Of a stretch of DNA of 64,000 bases, positions 45,459 through 56,204 are shown one piece after another; positions within the stretch are counted from its first letter, which is position 1; every line of letters starts with the position of its first letter. Origin of the DNA: CAYTLW01 sp964438735 (GTDB lineage: Bacteria > Myxococcota_A > UBA9042); the NCBI GenBank assembly GCA_964438735.1, contig CAYTLW010000024.1, positions 1-64,000 on the forward strand. Direction: 5' to 3'. Below the pieces are notes generated by a model, which was not told the origin of the DNA, searched no databases, and was given only the letters and a program-made list of their open reading frames with translations. The translations under genes were made by a program, and so were the position numbers.

Positions 45459-47648
45459 TCAGCGGACGAAGATGTACACCGAGGACAATCCTGGCCAGTG
45501 GTTGCCCTGCGAGTAGACCTCGTGGCTGCCGTGGCCACTGCGCGTGTAGCCCAGGGCCATGGTCTCGGCGTCGCCGTTGCACTTGTTGCGGATGCCGATG
45601 CGAGCGGGCTCGTTGTCGCCGCTCTCGTCGCCCGAGAAGACAAGGAAGTTGTAGCCACTCTGCTTGGCCGAGCCAGCGCCGTAAACAATGGACTTGCTGC
45701 ACTTCTGGCCGCCCTTGGCGATGGGCTTGCTCAGGACCGAACGCAGGTTGGCGCCGCCCAGGAAGTTGTCGGTCGTGTACACCGAGTGCTTGAGCGTGGT
45801 CAGGTTTTCGCGCACCAGCACATTCTTGCCACCGAGGCTGCCGTATGCGGTGGAGATGAAGTCCTTGTTGCCGTTGGATGCGCCGGGCACCACGTTGCCG
45901 ACGCTGCCCCAGGAGGCGGCTTTCCAGCCGGCCCCGTTGACCTTGAAATCGATGCCCGGATCGTGCTTGGACATGCGCATGACCAGCGTCCAGCCGCCGC
46001 CATCGGTGGTCATGTCGCAGTAGGTCTGGATCTCCTTGCCCGGCCCCGCCGGTCGAATCCAGTACACACCGTTGATGGTCACGCCCTGCTGGCGCAGCGC
46101 CATGCAATTGTCACCGGCGCTCTCTTTGGAGCCACCCGGTGTGGTCTGGAAGAGCACTTTGTACTCCTTGCCATCGCAGAAGCGCAGCGCCGTCATGCCC
46201 TTGTCGTAGTAGGCGTAGCCGATGTGGGCGGCGTCGCACTTCACGGGGGCCTTGTCGGCGACCTCGAATCGGAATCCTTTGTTGCTGGCATAGGCGAAGT
46301 CGATGCCGCCGCTGGTGACCAGTGTTCCGGTGCTCTCCACCTTCTTGTCGGACACGGTCTCGATGATGACCTGCCAGTTGTTCAGCTTGCCGTCCGTACC
46401 GCCGCCATTGGCCTTGTGATCGATCACCCGCAGGCGCCACTTGCCCTTGGCGTTCTTGCCCACCCAGGCGTTGAGGTCGCCCTTGAGCGGCTTGGTGGGC
46501 GTCGGATAGCTGGTCTTGATGGCCTTGGCGGCGCCGGTCTTCTCGTGCAGGCGATACTCGGAGTTGTTGGGATCATAGAGCAGCAGCGTCAATTGACCGC
46601 TGGATGAGGTCGTCAGGTCGACCGCGACGCGCAGGGTCTTCACGGCGCCAAGATCGGGTACGTCGATGGTGTCGCTGATGCCCACCGGATCGTTGTCCTT
46701 GATGGCCAGCGCCGCCGCCGCCGCGGAGGCGACGGTGAAGTTGTTGGTCAGCAGGCCGCTGGAGATCTTCGCCAGCCCGTCCGCCGGCAGGTCGCTGGCC
46801 ACCTTGACGCAGACCAGGGTGCCGTCGGCCTGGATGCCCTTGACCACCTCGTCGGAACCCTTGCAGTTGCCGGCCGGCACGACGATGCCGGTCAGCTTGC
46901 TGCCGTCGCCGACAAATGAGTTGGCGGCCACAGTGCCTGCCGCGATGGCCTCGGCGCTGAGCTTCTTGGCCTTCAGCCCGTTGCCGCCCAGGTCCAGGTC
47001 GCCGTCGATTGTGAGTTCGGACACGGAGACGCAGCCGGTGCACTGCAGGTCCAGGGCCGCGGTGGCCGGCCCGCCCTTGGTCTTGGAGCCTGCGTAGGTG
47101 AAGCCCACGGCGCTGGCCGAGACCGCGCCCGGCCCCAAGTGGTTGGAGCCCACGGCGCCCTTGGCGATGTGTTCGCTGGCGATGACGCCCTTGGCCAGGT
47201 GGGCGGCGCCGACGCAGCCGCTGCACTGGAGCCCGGCCGACACCTCGGCGTGTCGAGCGTATGCCACCGCGCCGAGTGCCGCGCGCGGCAGCTCGGGACC
47301 GTTGCCCACCGTGACCCCCAACTCCGGAGCTGCGAGCCCGGCAAGCAGCGCGGTCGGCAGCGCCTTGACCGATCCGAGCGCGTGCACGAACTGCCCGGCC
47401 TTGACCTGAATCGAGCCCGCTGACTCGGACCAGGATGCGTTGACCGCCTTGCTGTCCGCATACAGCGCAAACGTCAGCGCGTAACCGCCATCTGTCACAG
47501 GACCGCCGCCGTTGGCGGTGATCAGGCCGTGAACCATCAATTGTTGGGGCGTGGCTGCCCAGGCACTCGCGGCACCAGCGAGCAGAATCGAGGTCAAGAC
47601 GGCGAAGACGGCGCGTCGCTGACCGGGCATACGATCGGCACTGCACAT
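45459..47648 (-). CDS. Secreted P-domain / fibrinogen-like (FReD) protein, paralogue of the 14096-16306 product
   Basis: 729 aa with signal peptide (VFAVLTSILLAGAASAWA). The same plan as the other paralogue: residues of about 40-295 with CSGCVGAAHLAKG, CTGCVSVSELTIDGDLDLGG and NSFVGDGSKLTGI. A P domain follows at about 305-420 (IKDNDPVGISDTIDVPDLG, WVGKNAKGKWRLRVIDH), then a FReD at about 512-729 (YCDMTTDGGGWTLVMRMSK), ending VYIFVR. The start at 47648 has AGGAGG six bases upstream. The fibre region is closely conserved with the paralogue while the FReD diverges, so the two may display different binding heads on a common stalk. No sigma54-like element is visible upstream of this copy. Confidence 0.88.
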   Translation of the reverse strand: MCSADRMPGQRRAVFAVLTSILLAGAASAWAATPQQLMVHGLITANGGGPVTDGGYALTFALYADSKAVNASWSESAGSIQVKAGQFVHALGSVKALPTALLAGLAAPELGVTVGNGPELPRAALGAVAYARHAEVSAGLQCSGCVGAAHLAKGVIASEHIAKGAVGSNHLGPGAVSASAVGFTYAGSKTKGGPATAALDLQCTGCVSVSELTIDGDLDLGGNGLKAKKLSAEAIAAGTVAANSFVGDGSKLTGIVVPAGNCKGSDEVVKGIQADGTLVCVKVASDLPADGLAKISSGLLTNNFTVASAAAAALAIKDNDPVGISDTIDVPDLGAVKTLRVAVDLTTSSSGQLTLLLYDPNNSEYRLHEKTGAAKAIKTSYPTPTKPLKGDLNAWVGKNAKGKWRLRVIDHKANGGGTDGKLNNWQVIIETVSDKKVESTGTLVTSGGIDFAYASNKGFRFEVADKAPVKCDAAHIGYAYYDKGMTALRFCDGKEYKVLFQTTPGGSKESAGDNCMALRQQGVTINGVYWIRPAGPGKEIQTYCDMTTDGGGWTLVMRMSKHDPGIDFKVNGAGWKAASWGSVGNVVPGASNGNKDFISTAYGSLGGKNVLVRENLTTLKHSVYTTDNFLGGANLRSVLSKPIAKGGQKCSKSIVYGAGSAKQSGYNFLVFSGDESGDNEPARIGIRNKCNGDAETMALGYTRSGHGSHEVYSQGNHWPGLSSVYIFVR

Positions 47649-47759
47649 AGGGGCCTCCTGGAGTCGGTTGAACGTGCGCCGAACCTACCAATCGGGACGA
47701 GCGATGACCAGCGACCACGCCGGCGGCCAGTTGGGGCGGTAACGCGAACCGGACACGGC

Positions 47760-47765
47760 TATGAT
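47760..47765 (+). promoter_or_regulatory. Candidate -10 box of the giant lipoprotein gene
   Basis: TATGAT lies 63 bases upstream of the ATG in the 180-bp divergent gap with the P-domain/FReD gene. No convincing -35 is present. Confidence 0.3.
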
Positions 47766-47828
47766 GTTCACACGCGATCGCGATCCCGCCCGCTGAAATT
47801 CGACCATCGTCGCCCAATCGGAGGCTTC

Positions 47829-50800
47829 ATGTCTGGCTCAAATAGCCGCCCCGCGCTGTCTCGATGGTGGGTGTTGCCCTGCCTGTTGGCGACGGTCCAT
47901 TGCGGAGAAGAGGCGCAACCGCCTGTCAGCGGCGTCGCCGCCGACGTGGCCCCGGCAGACACCGACAACGCCGATGTGACCCTCGATGATGTGCACGCGA
48001 ACGCGGGTCCTCCCTGCTCCAGCGTCGCGGATTGCAATGCAAAGATCTGTCACCTGGCGGTTTGCCAGGGCGGTGCCTGCCAGTGGACCGCCAGCACCGG
48101 CACCCTATGCTCGGACGGCAACGCCTGCACCGTCGGAGATCGCTGCGAATCGGGCGTCTGCACCGCAGGAGACAACAGCTGTGAGTGCAGCGCGGACAAG
48201 GACTGCGTACTTCACGATGATGGCAACTACTGCAACGGAACCCTCGTTTGCGACCTTGCCAGGGCACAACCGCGCTGCGTCCTGAACATCGACAGCCTGG
48301 TCTCGTGCAAGGCCGATCAGGACACCTGGTGCCAGCGCAATCTCTGCAACCCGTCCTCCGGCGAGTGCAAGATGACTCACGTCAACGAGGGCGCGCCATG
48401 CATCGATGACGACCCGTGCAGCCAGGACAGCGCCTGCAGCGAAGGCGTCTGCACCGCGTCCGGTCCATCTCTGTGCAATTGCAGCAAGGACGCCGACTGC
48501 AAGACCTTCGATGACGGCAATGCTTGCAACGGCACCGCCTGGTGCAACAAGACCGGGTTTCCGTGGACCTGCGACGAGACGCTGGCGGTGAATTGTACCG
48601 CGGCCAACGACACCACTTGCAGCAAGAACACGTGCGCGCCCGGTACCGGCAAGTGTGTCATGGAGCCGGTCAAGGTTGGCGTGCCGTGTGACGATGGCGA
48701 TATCTGCACCGCCGGCGACGGATGCAAGGATGGCCAATGCGCCGCCGGCCCTGTGAACACCTGTTCGTGCACCAAACAAGCCGATTGCGATGCCCAGGAG
48801 GATGGCAACCTGTGCAACGGCGTCCTGTATTGCGACCTCGCCGCGGGCGACAAGAAGGGCGCCTGCAAGGTCAACCCCGCGACGCTGGTCAGTTGCCCAA
48901 GCATTAACGACAGCCTCTGCCAGAAGAATCTCTGCTCGCCCAAGACCGGGGTCTGCTCCATGCAGTACCTCAAGCCCGGGACGCCATGCGACGACGACGA
49001 CGCTTGCACCGAAGGCGAGATCTGCGTCGGCGGCGCCTGCGACAAGGGCAAGAACATCTGCCCGTGCAAGTCCGACGCCGACTGCGTCGCCAAGGATGAT
49101 GGCGACCTCTGCAACGGCACCTTCTTCTGCAACCTCAAGACCGCCGAATGTGCGCCTGATCCGGTCTCCCTGGTCAACTGTGCAAGCGTCGACGACACCG
49201 CCTGCAACAAGAACGTCTGCCACCCCAAGACCGGCAAGTGCGACCTCGAGCCAGTCGAGAAGACCAAGGCAGTGGCCTGCGACGATGACGGCAGCAGTTG
49301 CAAACCATGCGCCAAGCCCGACGGCCCCGGCTGCCACTACCAGTTGTTGCAGAAGGGAGAGCAGGCACTCCCCGGCCCCTTCCAGTGCAGCGATGGCGAC
49401 GAATGCACCACAGGCGACGTGTGCTCGGCGGGCAAGTGCACGTCGGGCAGCTTCACGTGCACCTGCGAACAGGATTCCGACTGCGCCAAGCAGGACGATG
49501 GCGATCTCTGCAACGGCACGATGTTCTGCAACAAGAGCAAGAAGCCGGCCATCTGCGAGCTCAACCCGGCGACGGTCATCAAGTGCCCGACCGTGGACAA
49601 TACCGACTGCGTCGCCAGCACCTGTCCGCCCAAGCTCGGCAAGTGCGTCATGTTGCCCAAGGCCGACGGCACTTCCTGCGATGATGGCGAGAAGTGCACC
49701 AAAAACGACGTCTGCATCGCCGGCACGTGCAAGCCCGGCGCCAAGACATGCGAATGCGTCACCAACGCTGACTGCGCCGTCAAGGACGACGGCAACAACT
49801 GCAACGGCACGTTCTACTGTGACAAAAGCGGGCTCGAGCCGGTTTGCACCAAGAACCTGGCGTCCGTGGTCTATTGCCTCAAGACCAACGACACGACCTG
49901 CTTGAAGAACAGCTGCGATCCCGTCTCCGGCAAGTGCAGCGTCAAGCCGGTCGCTGAAGGCAAGCCCTGCGAGGACGGTTCAGCGTGCACCATGGTCACC
50001 AAGTGCGACAATGGCCAGTGCAAGGGCAAGGCGGTGGGCTGCGACGACAAGGATCAATGCACCGCCGACACCTGCCACGCCATCAAGGGCTGCCAGCACG
50101 ACGAGAACAACTGTGATGACGGCAACACCTGCACCGCGGACGCCTGTGATCCCAACACCGGCAACTGCACCTTCAAGGCCTCATCTGCCGGCGCGCCCTG
50201 CAACGCCGATGGCTCGGGCTGCACGGTCAACGACTCCTGCGCCGGCGGCAACTGCACCGCCGGCACGCCGCCGCTCTGCGAGTTGAAGACCGGGCCCTGC
50301 GAGCAGGCCACCTGCCAAAGCGTCTCGGCGACCAGCTTCAAGTGCATCAAGACCGGCGCGGCCAAGGATACGCCCTGCGACGACGGGCTGATCTGCTCTT
50401 TGGGGGGCGTCTGCGACGCGGGCAAGTGCAAGCCGGGGCAGGGCGCGCGCTACTACGCAGCGCAGCTCACGGCGACCACCGAGGGCAAGCAGCTGAAGCT
50501 CCGGGTCCGCGCCATCGGGCGCACCACCGCCGGCTACGTGCTGGCTGGCAGGGCCTTCCTGGGCAACGATCCGAGCGCTCCGGATCAGTCCTGGTTGTGG
50601 GCCCGGGCTGTGGATCGCTCGGGCAAGAAGACCTTGTGGGAGAAGCTGCTGCCGCCCAAGAAGGCCGAGGCCAACGTCGCCTTCTCCGATGTGGACGTGC
50701 TGCCAGGCGGCGACGTCCTGCTGGCCGGCGGTGACTGGACGGACGGTGGCCTGGACGCGGTGCTGGTTCGCTACGACGGCGGCGGCAAGGCGCATTGGAA

Positions 50801-53800
50801 GCCCGAACGCAAGTCCTGGGACGCGGGCAATGGCGACTTCAATGTCGCCCGGACCGTGGTGCAGTATCCCGGCGGCGGCTACGCCCTGGCCGGCTACAAG
50901 GAGAAGGACTCCGACCGCCAGGTCTGGGTCATGCGCGCATCGGCCAGTGGCGTGAAGCTGTGGAACAAACTCGGTGGCGGCCAGGGCAACGACGAGGTCA
51001 ACGACGCTGCCCTGTCCGCCGACGGCGCCCTGATGACCGCCGGCTGGAGCAACGCCGCCAAGGACGCCGGCAACGGCTGGCTGGCGCGTTGGGACGCTGC
51101 CGGCAACCAGCAGTGGTACAAGGTCTATCCGTGGACTGGCGGCGCCGGCTTCCACGCCATGGTCACCCTGCCGGATGGCGGCGTCGCCATGGCCGGCTGG
51201 CGCAAAGGCGGCGCCGGAAAGCCGGCCTGGTGGCTGGTCCGTACCGACGCCAAGGGCGGCAAATTGTGGGACGCCGGCGGGCTGGCCCACACCCGCGCCC
51301 TGGCGCTGGCGAAGAACGCGGCAGGTGGCTTCGCGATGGCCGGCTGGGCGGATCCCACCGGTGCCAGCCCCGATCTCTGGCTCGCCGGCACGGACGGGCA
51401 GGGCAACAAGCAGTGGGACCGCGCGCTGGAGTTCGGCGGCCACGACGAGCTGTTCGGCCTGGAGGTCGAGGCAGATGGCACCCTGGTCGCCGGCGGCAGC
51501 AGCGTCATGCAGGGCCCGGGCGGCGGCGCCACCACCGGCGCGCTGGTCCGAGCCGACCCCTGGGGGCACAGCAGCTGCAGCACTTCAGGGCAATGCGCCA
51601 AGTTCAAGGCGACCGCCTGCGACGATGGCCAGCCGTGCACGGCGGATGTATGCGAGGGCGTCAGCGGCTGCACCCACAAGGCGGCCAGTGGGCTGACCTG
51701 CGATCTCGGCACCTGCACCGACAAGGCGGTCTGCGAAAAGGGCAAGTGCACACCCAAGGGCAAGAGCAAGCTCTGGGTCGTCAGCTACCCCCACAAGAGC
51801 AGCACGGACGCCCACTTCCGCGTCGTACACCCGGACAAAGCGGGCACCACCTGGGCCGCCATGCGCAGCCGCCAGGGCAAACACGACTCTGTCTGGCTGT
51901 ACTGGATCGATACCGCTGGCAAGGAGTCGAGTTGGGTGGCGTTCTCGGGCGGCTACATGTGGTCGGGCGCGTATCCGCGGGCGATGGCAAACATGCCAGG
52001 CGGCGATCTGCTCCTGGCCATGGATTTCGCCGACGGCAACGGCACCTGGCGCAGCCGCCTCCTGCGCCTGAAGACCACGGCCGGTAAACCCGCCATCGTT
52101 TGGTGGAAGGACTACGCCCACGTTTCGAATCACAACGACCCCAAACGCGGGGCGCACGCGTCCGCGTCGTTGTTGCACTATCCCGATGGCACCTGGGGGC
52201 TCGTCGGTCACGTGACGTGGGTGACGGGCAATACAAGCGTCAACGTGCTCCGCATCCAGGCCGACGGCAAGGCGCTGTCGCACAAGGTGGTCGAGAAGGA
52301 CCCCACGACCGCCGAGACCATCGCCGACGGGCTCGTCTTGAAGGACGGCGCGGTGGTCGCCGCTGGCGCGATCCGGGCCGGCAAACTCGCCACCGACGGC
52401 CTGCTCATGAAGGTCGACCCCGGCGGCAAGGAGATCTGGCGGCGTGCCCTGGGCGGCAAGCTGGCTGAGGGCTGGCATCACCTGCGCAATCACCCGGCGG
52501 GCGGCTTCGTGGCCGCCGGCACTCGAACCATCGACAGCAGCACCACCCGACCGTGGCTGGCCCGCCTGGATGGCGGCGGCAAGGCGATTTGGCAGCGTGA
52601 GCTGGACCTGGCGGGCAGACGCTACCTGGCCGGGCTCGAGGTCGCCGGCGGCGGCAGCATCACCCTCGCTGGCACCACGGACGGCCTGCTGGTGGCCAGC
52701 AGCTGGCTGCTCGGTGCCGACAAACTGGGGCACGCGACCTGGCAACGCACACTGACGGCCGGCACGTCCACCTGGCTCGGGCCCCGTTCGCTCGCCCTGC
52801 TGCCGGGCGGCGACCTGGCCATCGGCGGTGGCGCCCTGGTCGACGGGGTCAAGAAGCTGGCCATGTTCCGGACCGACCGCTGGGGCCACACCTCCTGCGT
52901 GGCGGCAGGGTCCTGTTCCGCACCCTTGTTGAACGGATGCGATGACGGCAATCCCTGCACTGCGGATCACTGCGACGGCGCCAAGGGGTGCCTGCACGCG
53001 CCCATCTCGTGCGACGATGGCAACCCCTGCACCACTGCGACGTGCAACAGCAAGCTCGGCTGCGTCAGCGTCGCCAAACCCGGCGAATGCGACGATGGCA
53101 ACGCCTGCACTGCGGTCAAAGGCGCCTGCTCAAACGGCAAATGCGTGGCCAAACCGCTCAACTGCGACGACGGCAACGCTTGCACCATCGATGCTTGCTT
53201 GCCCGGCGCGGGCTGTCAGCATTTGGCACAGGATCAGGTCCCGTGCCCGGTGACCGATGGATGCTCCAAATCGGCCACCTGCGACAAGGGAATGTGCAAG
53301 CCCGGCGCCGAGGGGGCGCAGCACATCCTCGCCTACAAGCTGTCGACCTCGTATACGAAGTGGTCGACCCTGACGCACCCGGTGGCCGGCCCCGACGGTG
53401 AGTTGTGGGGCCTGGTCAACCGCAGCAACAACAAGGAGACGGTGCTGCTGAAAGTGGACAAGTGGGGTGTCAAGAAGGCGTTCAAGGCTTTCCATTCCCC
53501 CGGCGGCTACTCCTATACCTCGGTCCATCCCCGCGAATTCTGGCGGCGCTCGGATGGCAGCCAATGGGGGCTCTTCTACCAGCGCATCTCCAGCGGCGCG
53601 ACCTACCAGGCCTACGTGCTCGGTAGGGATGTCGATGACAAGGTCCTCGTATCCAAAGGCTACTACAACGGCAGCAGCGCCAAGGATCCCAAGGCCGCCA
53701 ACACCGAGCCGGTCGCCTTGCTCTGGTATCCAGACCAGACCCGCGCCGTCGTGGCCGCCGTGCACTGGCTGAACGGTCAGCACAGCGGCCAGGTCATCCG

Positions 53801-56165
53801 CACCCAGGGCAACGGCGTGACCAAGTGGACCTCGACCGTCGATGCGGACAAGACCTTCAACGAGGCGCCGGCAGCGGCGGCCGGGCTTGGCGACGGATCC
53901 GCCGTCGTCGCAGGTGTGCAGTGGATCGACAAGCAGCCCGGCCAGGGCCTGCTCTACAAGGTCGACAACGGCGGCAAGTTGCTCTGGCGACGAAGCTATG
54001 ATCCCGGCGTCGATGGCCGCTTCAGGTTCATCGCCGTGATGCCCGACGGCGGCTTCTTGCTCGTCGGCCGGCGCGATGGCGGCGGCGTTGACCAACGGCC
54101 CTGGATCGTGCGCACGAACTCCGCCGGCGCCCTGCGTTGGCAACGCATGCCCAAGCTGGCCACGACATTCAGCCCCTCGGCCTTCGCGCCGGGCCCGGGT
54201 CAGGCGTTCACGCTGGCTGCGACCATTCCGCAGGGCATCGTCAGCGCCGCCCAGATGGTCCACTTCGATGCAGTCGGAAATATGCGCTGGCAGCGCACCT
54301 TCAAGGCGGGCGCCAGCGCCTGGATGGGTGCTGCCGGCCTGTTGCGCATGCCCTCCGGCGGCTTCGCCCTGACAGGCGGTGCCGATGCCTTTGGCGCGCC
54401 CAACCCCATGGTCGTGCGCACCGATCCTTGGGGCCACGCCCCGTGCTCGGCATCCGGCAAGTGCGTGGGCAAGAAGGCCGACGGCTGTGACGATGGCGAC
54501 GCCTGCACCGACGACTCCTGCGATCCCAAGACCGGCTGCGGCCACAGCAAGACCGACTGCGTCGATGGCAACCTCTGCACCACGCCCGCCTGCGACGCCA
54601 AGAAGGGCTGCACCTGGAAGGAAAAGTCCGGCGCCTGCGACGATGGCAACAAGTGCACTGCGGTCGACGCCTGCAAAGGTGGACTCTGCCAGGCGGTCAA
54701 GAACCTGGACTGCGACGACGGCAACCCATGCAGCATCGACATCTGCGACACCAAAGCTGGCTGCCAGCACGCCCTCCTGGACGGCGACTCCTGCCCGGCG
54801 CCGGGCGGATGCAGCAAGTCGGGCGTTTGCGTCAAGGGCGTCTGCAAATCCACCGGCGACGGCAAGCTATTCGGCAAGGTCTGGAAGCTCTCCAACCAGT
54901 TCTATACCTACGACGCATTCCACTCCGTCCTGCCTGGCCTCAAGGGCGGCTACCACATTGTTCACAGTCTGTCCGGCAAGAACGCAGCCCTGCGCACTGT
55001 GGACGCGTGGGGCAAGGACACCGGGTCAACGACCATCAACCCAGCCATAAGCAGCACCGGCGGCTGGGTTCATCGGGCCGCCCGGCGGCTGCCGGATGGC
55101 GACCTGCTCTTCGCCGCCTACTATCGCTACGGCTATACCACCAACTACCATGCCTTCGTCAGGCGCAGGGGGCCGAACGGCAAGGCGCACCGGTGGGACG
55201 CCAAGTTCCCCCTCGGCAATGGCGACTACAAGGATCCCAAGAGCGGCTCGGTGGACCCGCGCGACCTGCTCGACTATCCGGACGCAACGCTCGCCGTGGT
55301 TGGCGGAATCTACTGGAAGAGCGGCTACTACGCCGCGGACGTGATCCGCATCCAGGGCAACGGCAAGCTGAAATGGCGCAAGCAGAGCCACGCCGACAAG
55401 GGCCACAACGAGTTCGGCCGCGCGGGCCTGTCGTTCAAGGATGGCAGCACGGTGGTCGCCGGCTACGCATGGAAGACCGGCGCCCCCTACGATGGCCTGC
55501 TCTACAAGCTCGACAACCAGGGCAAGCAGCTCTGGAAGCAGACCTGGGATGCGGGCGCCAGCGAGTTGGCCACCCGCCTGGCGCCATTGAGCGACGGCGG
55601 CTTCCTCGCCGCCGGTGGCCGGAGCGTGGACGGCAAGACCTGGCAGCCCTGGCTCGCCCGGGCCGACAGCGCCGGCAAGCTGCTCTGGCACAAGACGGCG
55701 AAGGTCGCCGGCGACAGCCAGGCCGCCGCCATGAACGTCGACGCGCAGGGGCGTATCACGCTGGTCGGCACCCGGCCGGACGGCATCGTTCAGCGCCTGT
55801 GGATGATGCGCCTGAGCCCGGTCGGCGAGGCGTTGTGGACCCGGGACATCAAGATCGGCGCCAGCTCCAAGGCCGGCACCGAACCCCTGGCCGCGCTCCC
55901 GGGTGGCGGCTTCGCCATCGCCGGCGGCGCCACCATGTACGGATCGCCCAATCCCATGCTGGTGGTCACCGACCATTGGGGTCACTTCGACTGCAATACG
56001 CCCGGCAAATGTGCTGGCAAGCTGGCCAAGGACTGCGATGATGGCCAGCCATGCACGGCCGATGGTTGCGACTCCGCCAAGGGGTGCACGGCGACGGGCA
56101 TGCCCGATGGCACCTCCTGCGCCACCGGCAAGACCTGCAAGTCGTCCAAGTGCGGCGGCCCCTGA
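47829..56165 (+). CDS. Giant Cys-rich lipoprotein with four beta-propeller-like modules
   Basis: 2778 aa. Signal and lipobox at ATVHC (residue 25). Residues of about 57-870 hold six tandem Cys-rich units, each about 95-130 residues, opening with a C-x-C and containing DDGNxCNGTxxC (for example CNCSKDADCKTFDDGNACNG). Four modules of about 370 residues then follow, made of delta-60/PQQ-like propeller blades such as GWLARWDAAGNQQWYKVYP and LPDGGVAMAGW. Each closes with a DPWGH or NHWGH-type motif and Cys-rich CDDGNPCT linkers (about residues 1246-1312, 1689-1828, 2203-2344, 2721-2778). ATG 47829 has GGAGG five bases upstream; the frame is open to 47529. It is probably a long surface or secreted scaffold. 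Confidence 0.88.
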   Translation: MSGSNSRPALSRWWVLPCLLATVHCGEEAQPPVSGVAADVAPADTDNADVTLDDVHANAGPPCSSVADCNAKICHLAVCQGGACQWTASTGTLCSDGNACTVGDRCESGVCTAGDNSCECSADKDCVLHDDGNYCNGTLVCDLARAQPRCVLNIDSLVSCKADQDTWCQRNLCNPSSGECKMTHVNEGAPCIDDDPCSQDSACSEGVCTASGPSLCNCSKDADCKTFDDGNACNGTAWCNKTGFPWTCDETLAVNCTAANDTTCSKNTCAPGTGKCVMEPVKVGVPCDDGDICTAGDGCKDGQCAAGPVNTCSCTKQADCDAQEDGNLCNGVLYCDLAAGDKKGACKVNPATLVSCPSINDSLCQKNLCSPKTGVCSMQYLKPGTPCDDDDACTEGEICVGGACDKGKNICPCKSDADCVAKDDGDLCNGTFFCNLKTAECAPDPVSLVNCASVDDTACNKNVCHPKTGKCDLEPVEKTKAVACDDDGSSCKPCAKPDGPGCHYQLLQKGEQALPGPFQCSDGDECTTGDVCSAGKCTSGSFTCTCEQDSDCAKQDDGDLCNGTMFCNKSKKPAICELNPATVIKCPTVDNTDCVASTCPPKLGKCVMLPKADGTSCDDGEKCTKNDVCIAGTCKPGAKTCECVTNADCAVKDDGNNCNGTFYCDKSGLEPVCTKNLASVVYCLKTNDTTCLKNSCDPVSGKCSVKPVAEGKPCEDGSACTMVTKCDNGQCKGKAVGCDDKDQCTADTCHAIKGCQHDENNCDDGNTCTADACDPNTGNCTFKASSAGAPCNADGSGCTVNDSCAGGNCTAGTPPLCELKTGPCEQATCQSVSATSFKCIKTGAAKDTPCDDGLICSLGGVCDAGKCKPGQGARYYAAQLTATTEGKQLKLRVRAIGRTTAGYVLAGRAFLGNDPSAPDQSWLWARAVDRSGKKTLWEKLLPPKKAEANVAFSDVDVLPGGDVLLAGGDWTDGGLDAVLVRYDGGGKAHWKPERKSWDAGNGDFNVARTVVQYPGGGYALAGYKEKDSDRQVWVMRASASGVKLWNKLGGGQGNDEVNDAALSADGALMTAGWSNAAKDAGNGWLARWDAAGNQQWYKVYPWTGGAGFHAMVTLPDGGVAMAGWRKGGAGKPAWWLVRTDAKGGKLWDAGGLAHTRALALAKNAAGGFAMAGWADPTGASPDLWLAGTDGQGNKQWDRALEFGGHDELFGLEVEADGTLVAGGSSVMQGPGGGATTGALVRADPWGHSSCSTSGQCAKFKATACDDGQPCTADVCEGVSGCTHKAASGLTCDLGTCTDKAVCEKGKCTPKGKSKLWVVSYPHKSSTDAHFRVVHPDKAGTTWAAMRSRQGKHDSVWLYWIDTAGKESSWVAFSGGYMWSGAYPRAMANMPGGDLLLAMDFADGNGTWRSRLLRLKTTAGKPAIVWWKDYAHVSNHNDPKRGAHASASLLHYPDGTWGLVGHVTWVTGNTSVNVLRIQADGKALSHKVVEKDPTTAETIADGLVLKDGAVVAAGAIRAGKLATDGLLMKVDPGGKEIWRRALGGKLAEGWHHLRNHPAGGFVAAGTRTIDSSTTRPWLARLDGGGKAIWQRELDLAGRRYLAGLEVAGGGSITLAGTTDGLLVASSWLLGADKLGHATWQRTLTAGTSTWLGPRSLALLPGGDLAIGGGALVDGVKKLAMFRTDRWGHTSCVAAGSCSAPLLNGCDDGNPCTADHCDGAKGCLHAPISCDDGNPCTTATCNSKLGCVSVAKPGECDDGNACTAVKGACSNGKCVAKPLNCDDGNACTIDACLPGAGCQHLAQDQVPCPVTDGCSKSATCDKGMCKPGAEGAQHILAYKLSTSYTKWSTLTHPVAGPDGELWGLVNRSNNKETVLLKVDKWGVKKAFKAFHSPGGYSYTSVHPREFWRRSDGSQWGLFYQRISSGATYQAYVLGRDVDDKVLVSKGYYNGSSAKDPKAANTEPVALLWYPDQTRAVVAAVHWLNGQHSGQVIRTQGNGVTKWTSTVDADKTFNEAPAAAAGLGDGSAVVAGVQWIDKQPGQGLLYKVDNGGKLLWRRSYDPGVDGRFRFIAVMPDGGFLLVGRRDGGGVDQRPWIVRTNSAGALRWQRMPKLATTFSPSAFAPGPGQAFTLAATIPQGIVSAAQMVHFDAVGNMRWQRTFKAGASAWMGAAGLLRMPSGGFALTGGADAFGAPNPMVVRTDPWGHAPCSASGKCVGKKADGCDDGDACTDDSCDPKTGCGHSKTDCVDGNLCTTPACDAKKGCTWKEKSGACDDGNKCTAVDACKGGLCQAVKNLDCDDGNPCSIDICDTKAGCQHALLDGDSCPAPGGCSKSGVCVKGVCKSTGDGKLFGKVWKLSNQFYTYDAFHSVLPGLKGGYHIVHSLSGKNAALRTVDAWGKDTGSTTINPAISSTGGWVHRAARRLPDGDLLFAAYYRYGYTTNYHAFVRRRGPNGKAHRWDAKFPLGNGDYKDPKSGSVDPRDLLDYPDATLAVVGGIYWKSGYYAADVIRIQGNGKLKWRKQSHADKGHNEFGRAGLSFKDGSTVVAGYAWKTGAPYDGLLYKLDNQGKQLWKQTWDAGASELATRLAPLSDGGFLAAGGRSVDGKTWQPWLARADSAGKLLWHKTAKVAGDSQAAAMNVDAQGRITLVGTRPDGIVQRLWMMRLSPVGEALWTRDIKIGASSKAGTEPLAALPGGGFAIAGGATMYGSPNPMLVVTDHWGHFDCNTPGKCAGKLAKDCDDGQPCTADGCDSAKGCTATGMPDGTSCATGKTCKSSKCGGP

Positions 56166-56204
56166 TTTCGACGGCCATGCTTGCGGGCTTGTCGTCCGCC
56201 TGGC

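Noticed and set aside
48105..49337. 410-codon and 312-codon minus-strand frames over the Cys-rich repeat array
   Set aside because: They arise from the repetitive codons of the real plus-strand gene and repeat with its period.
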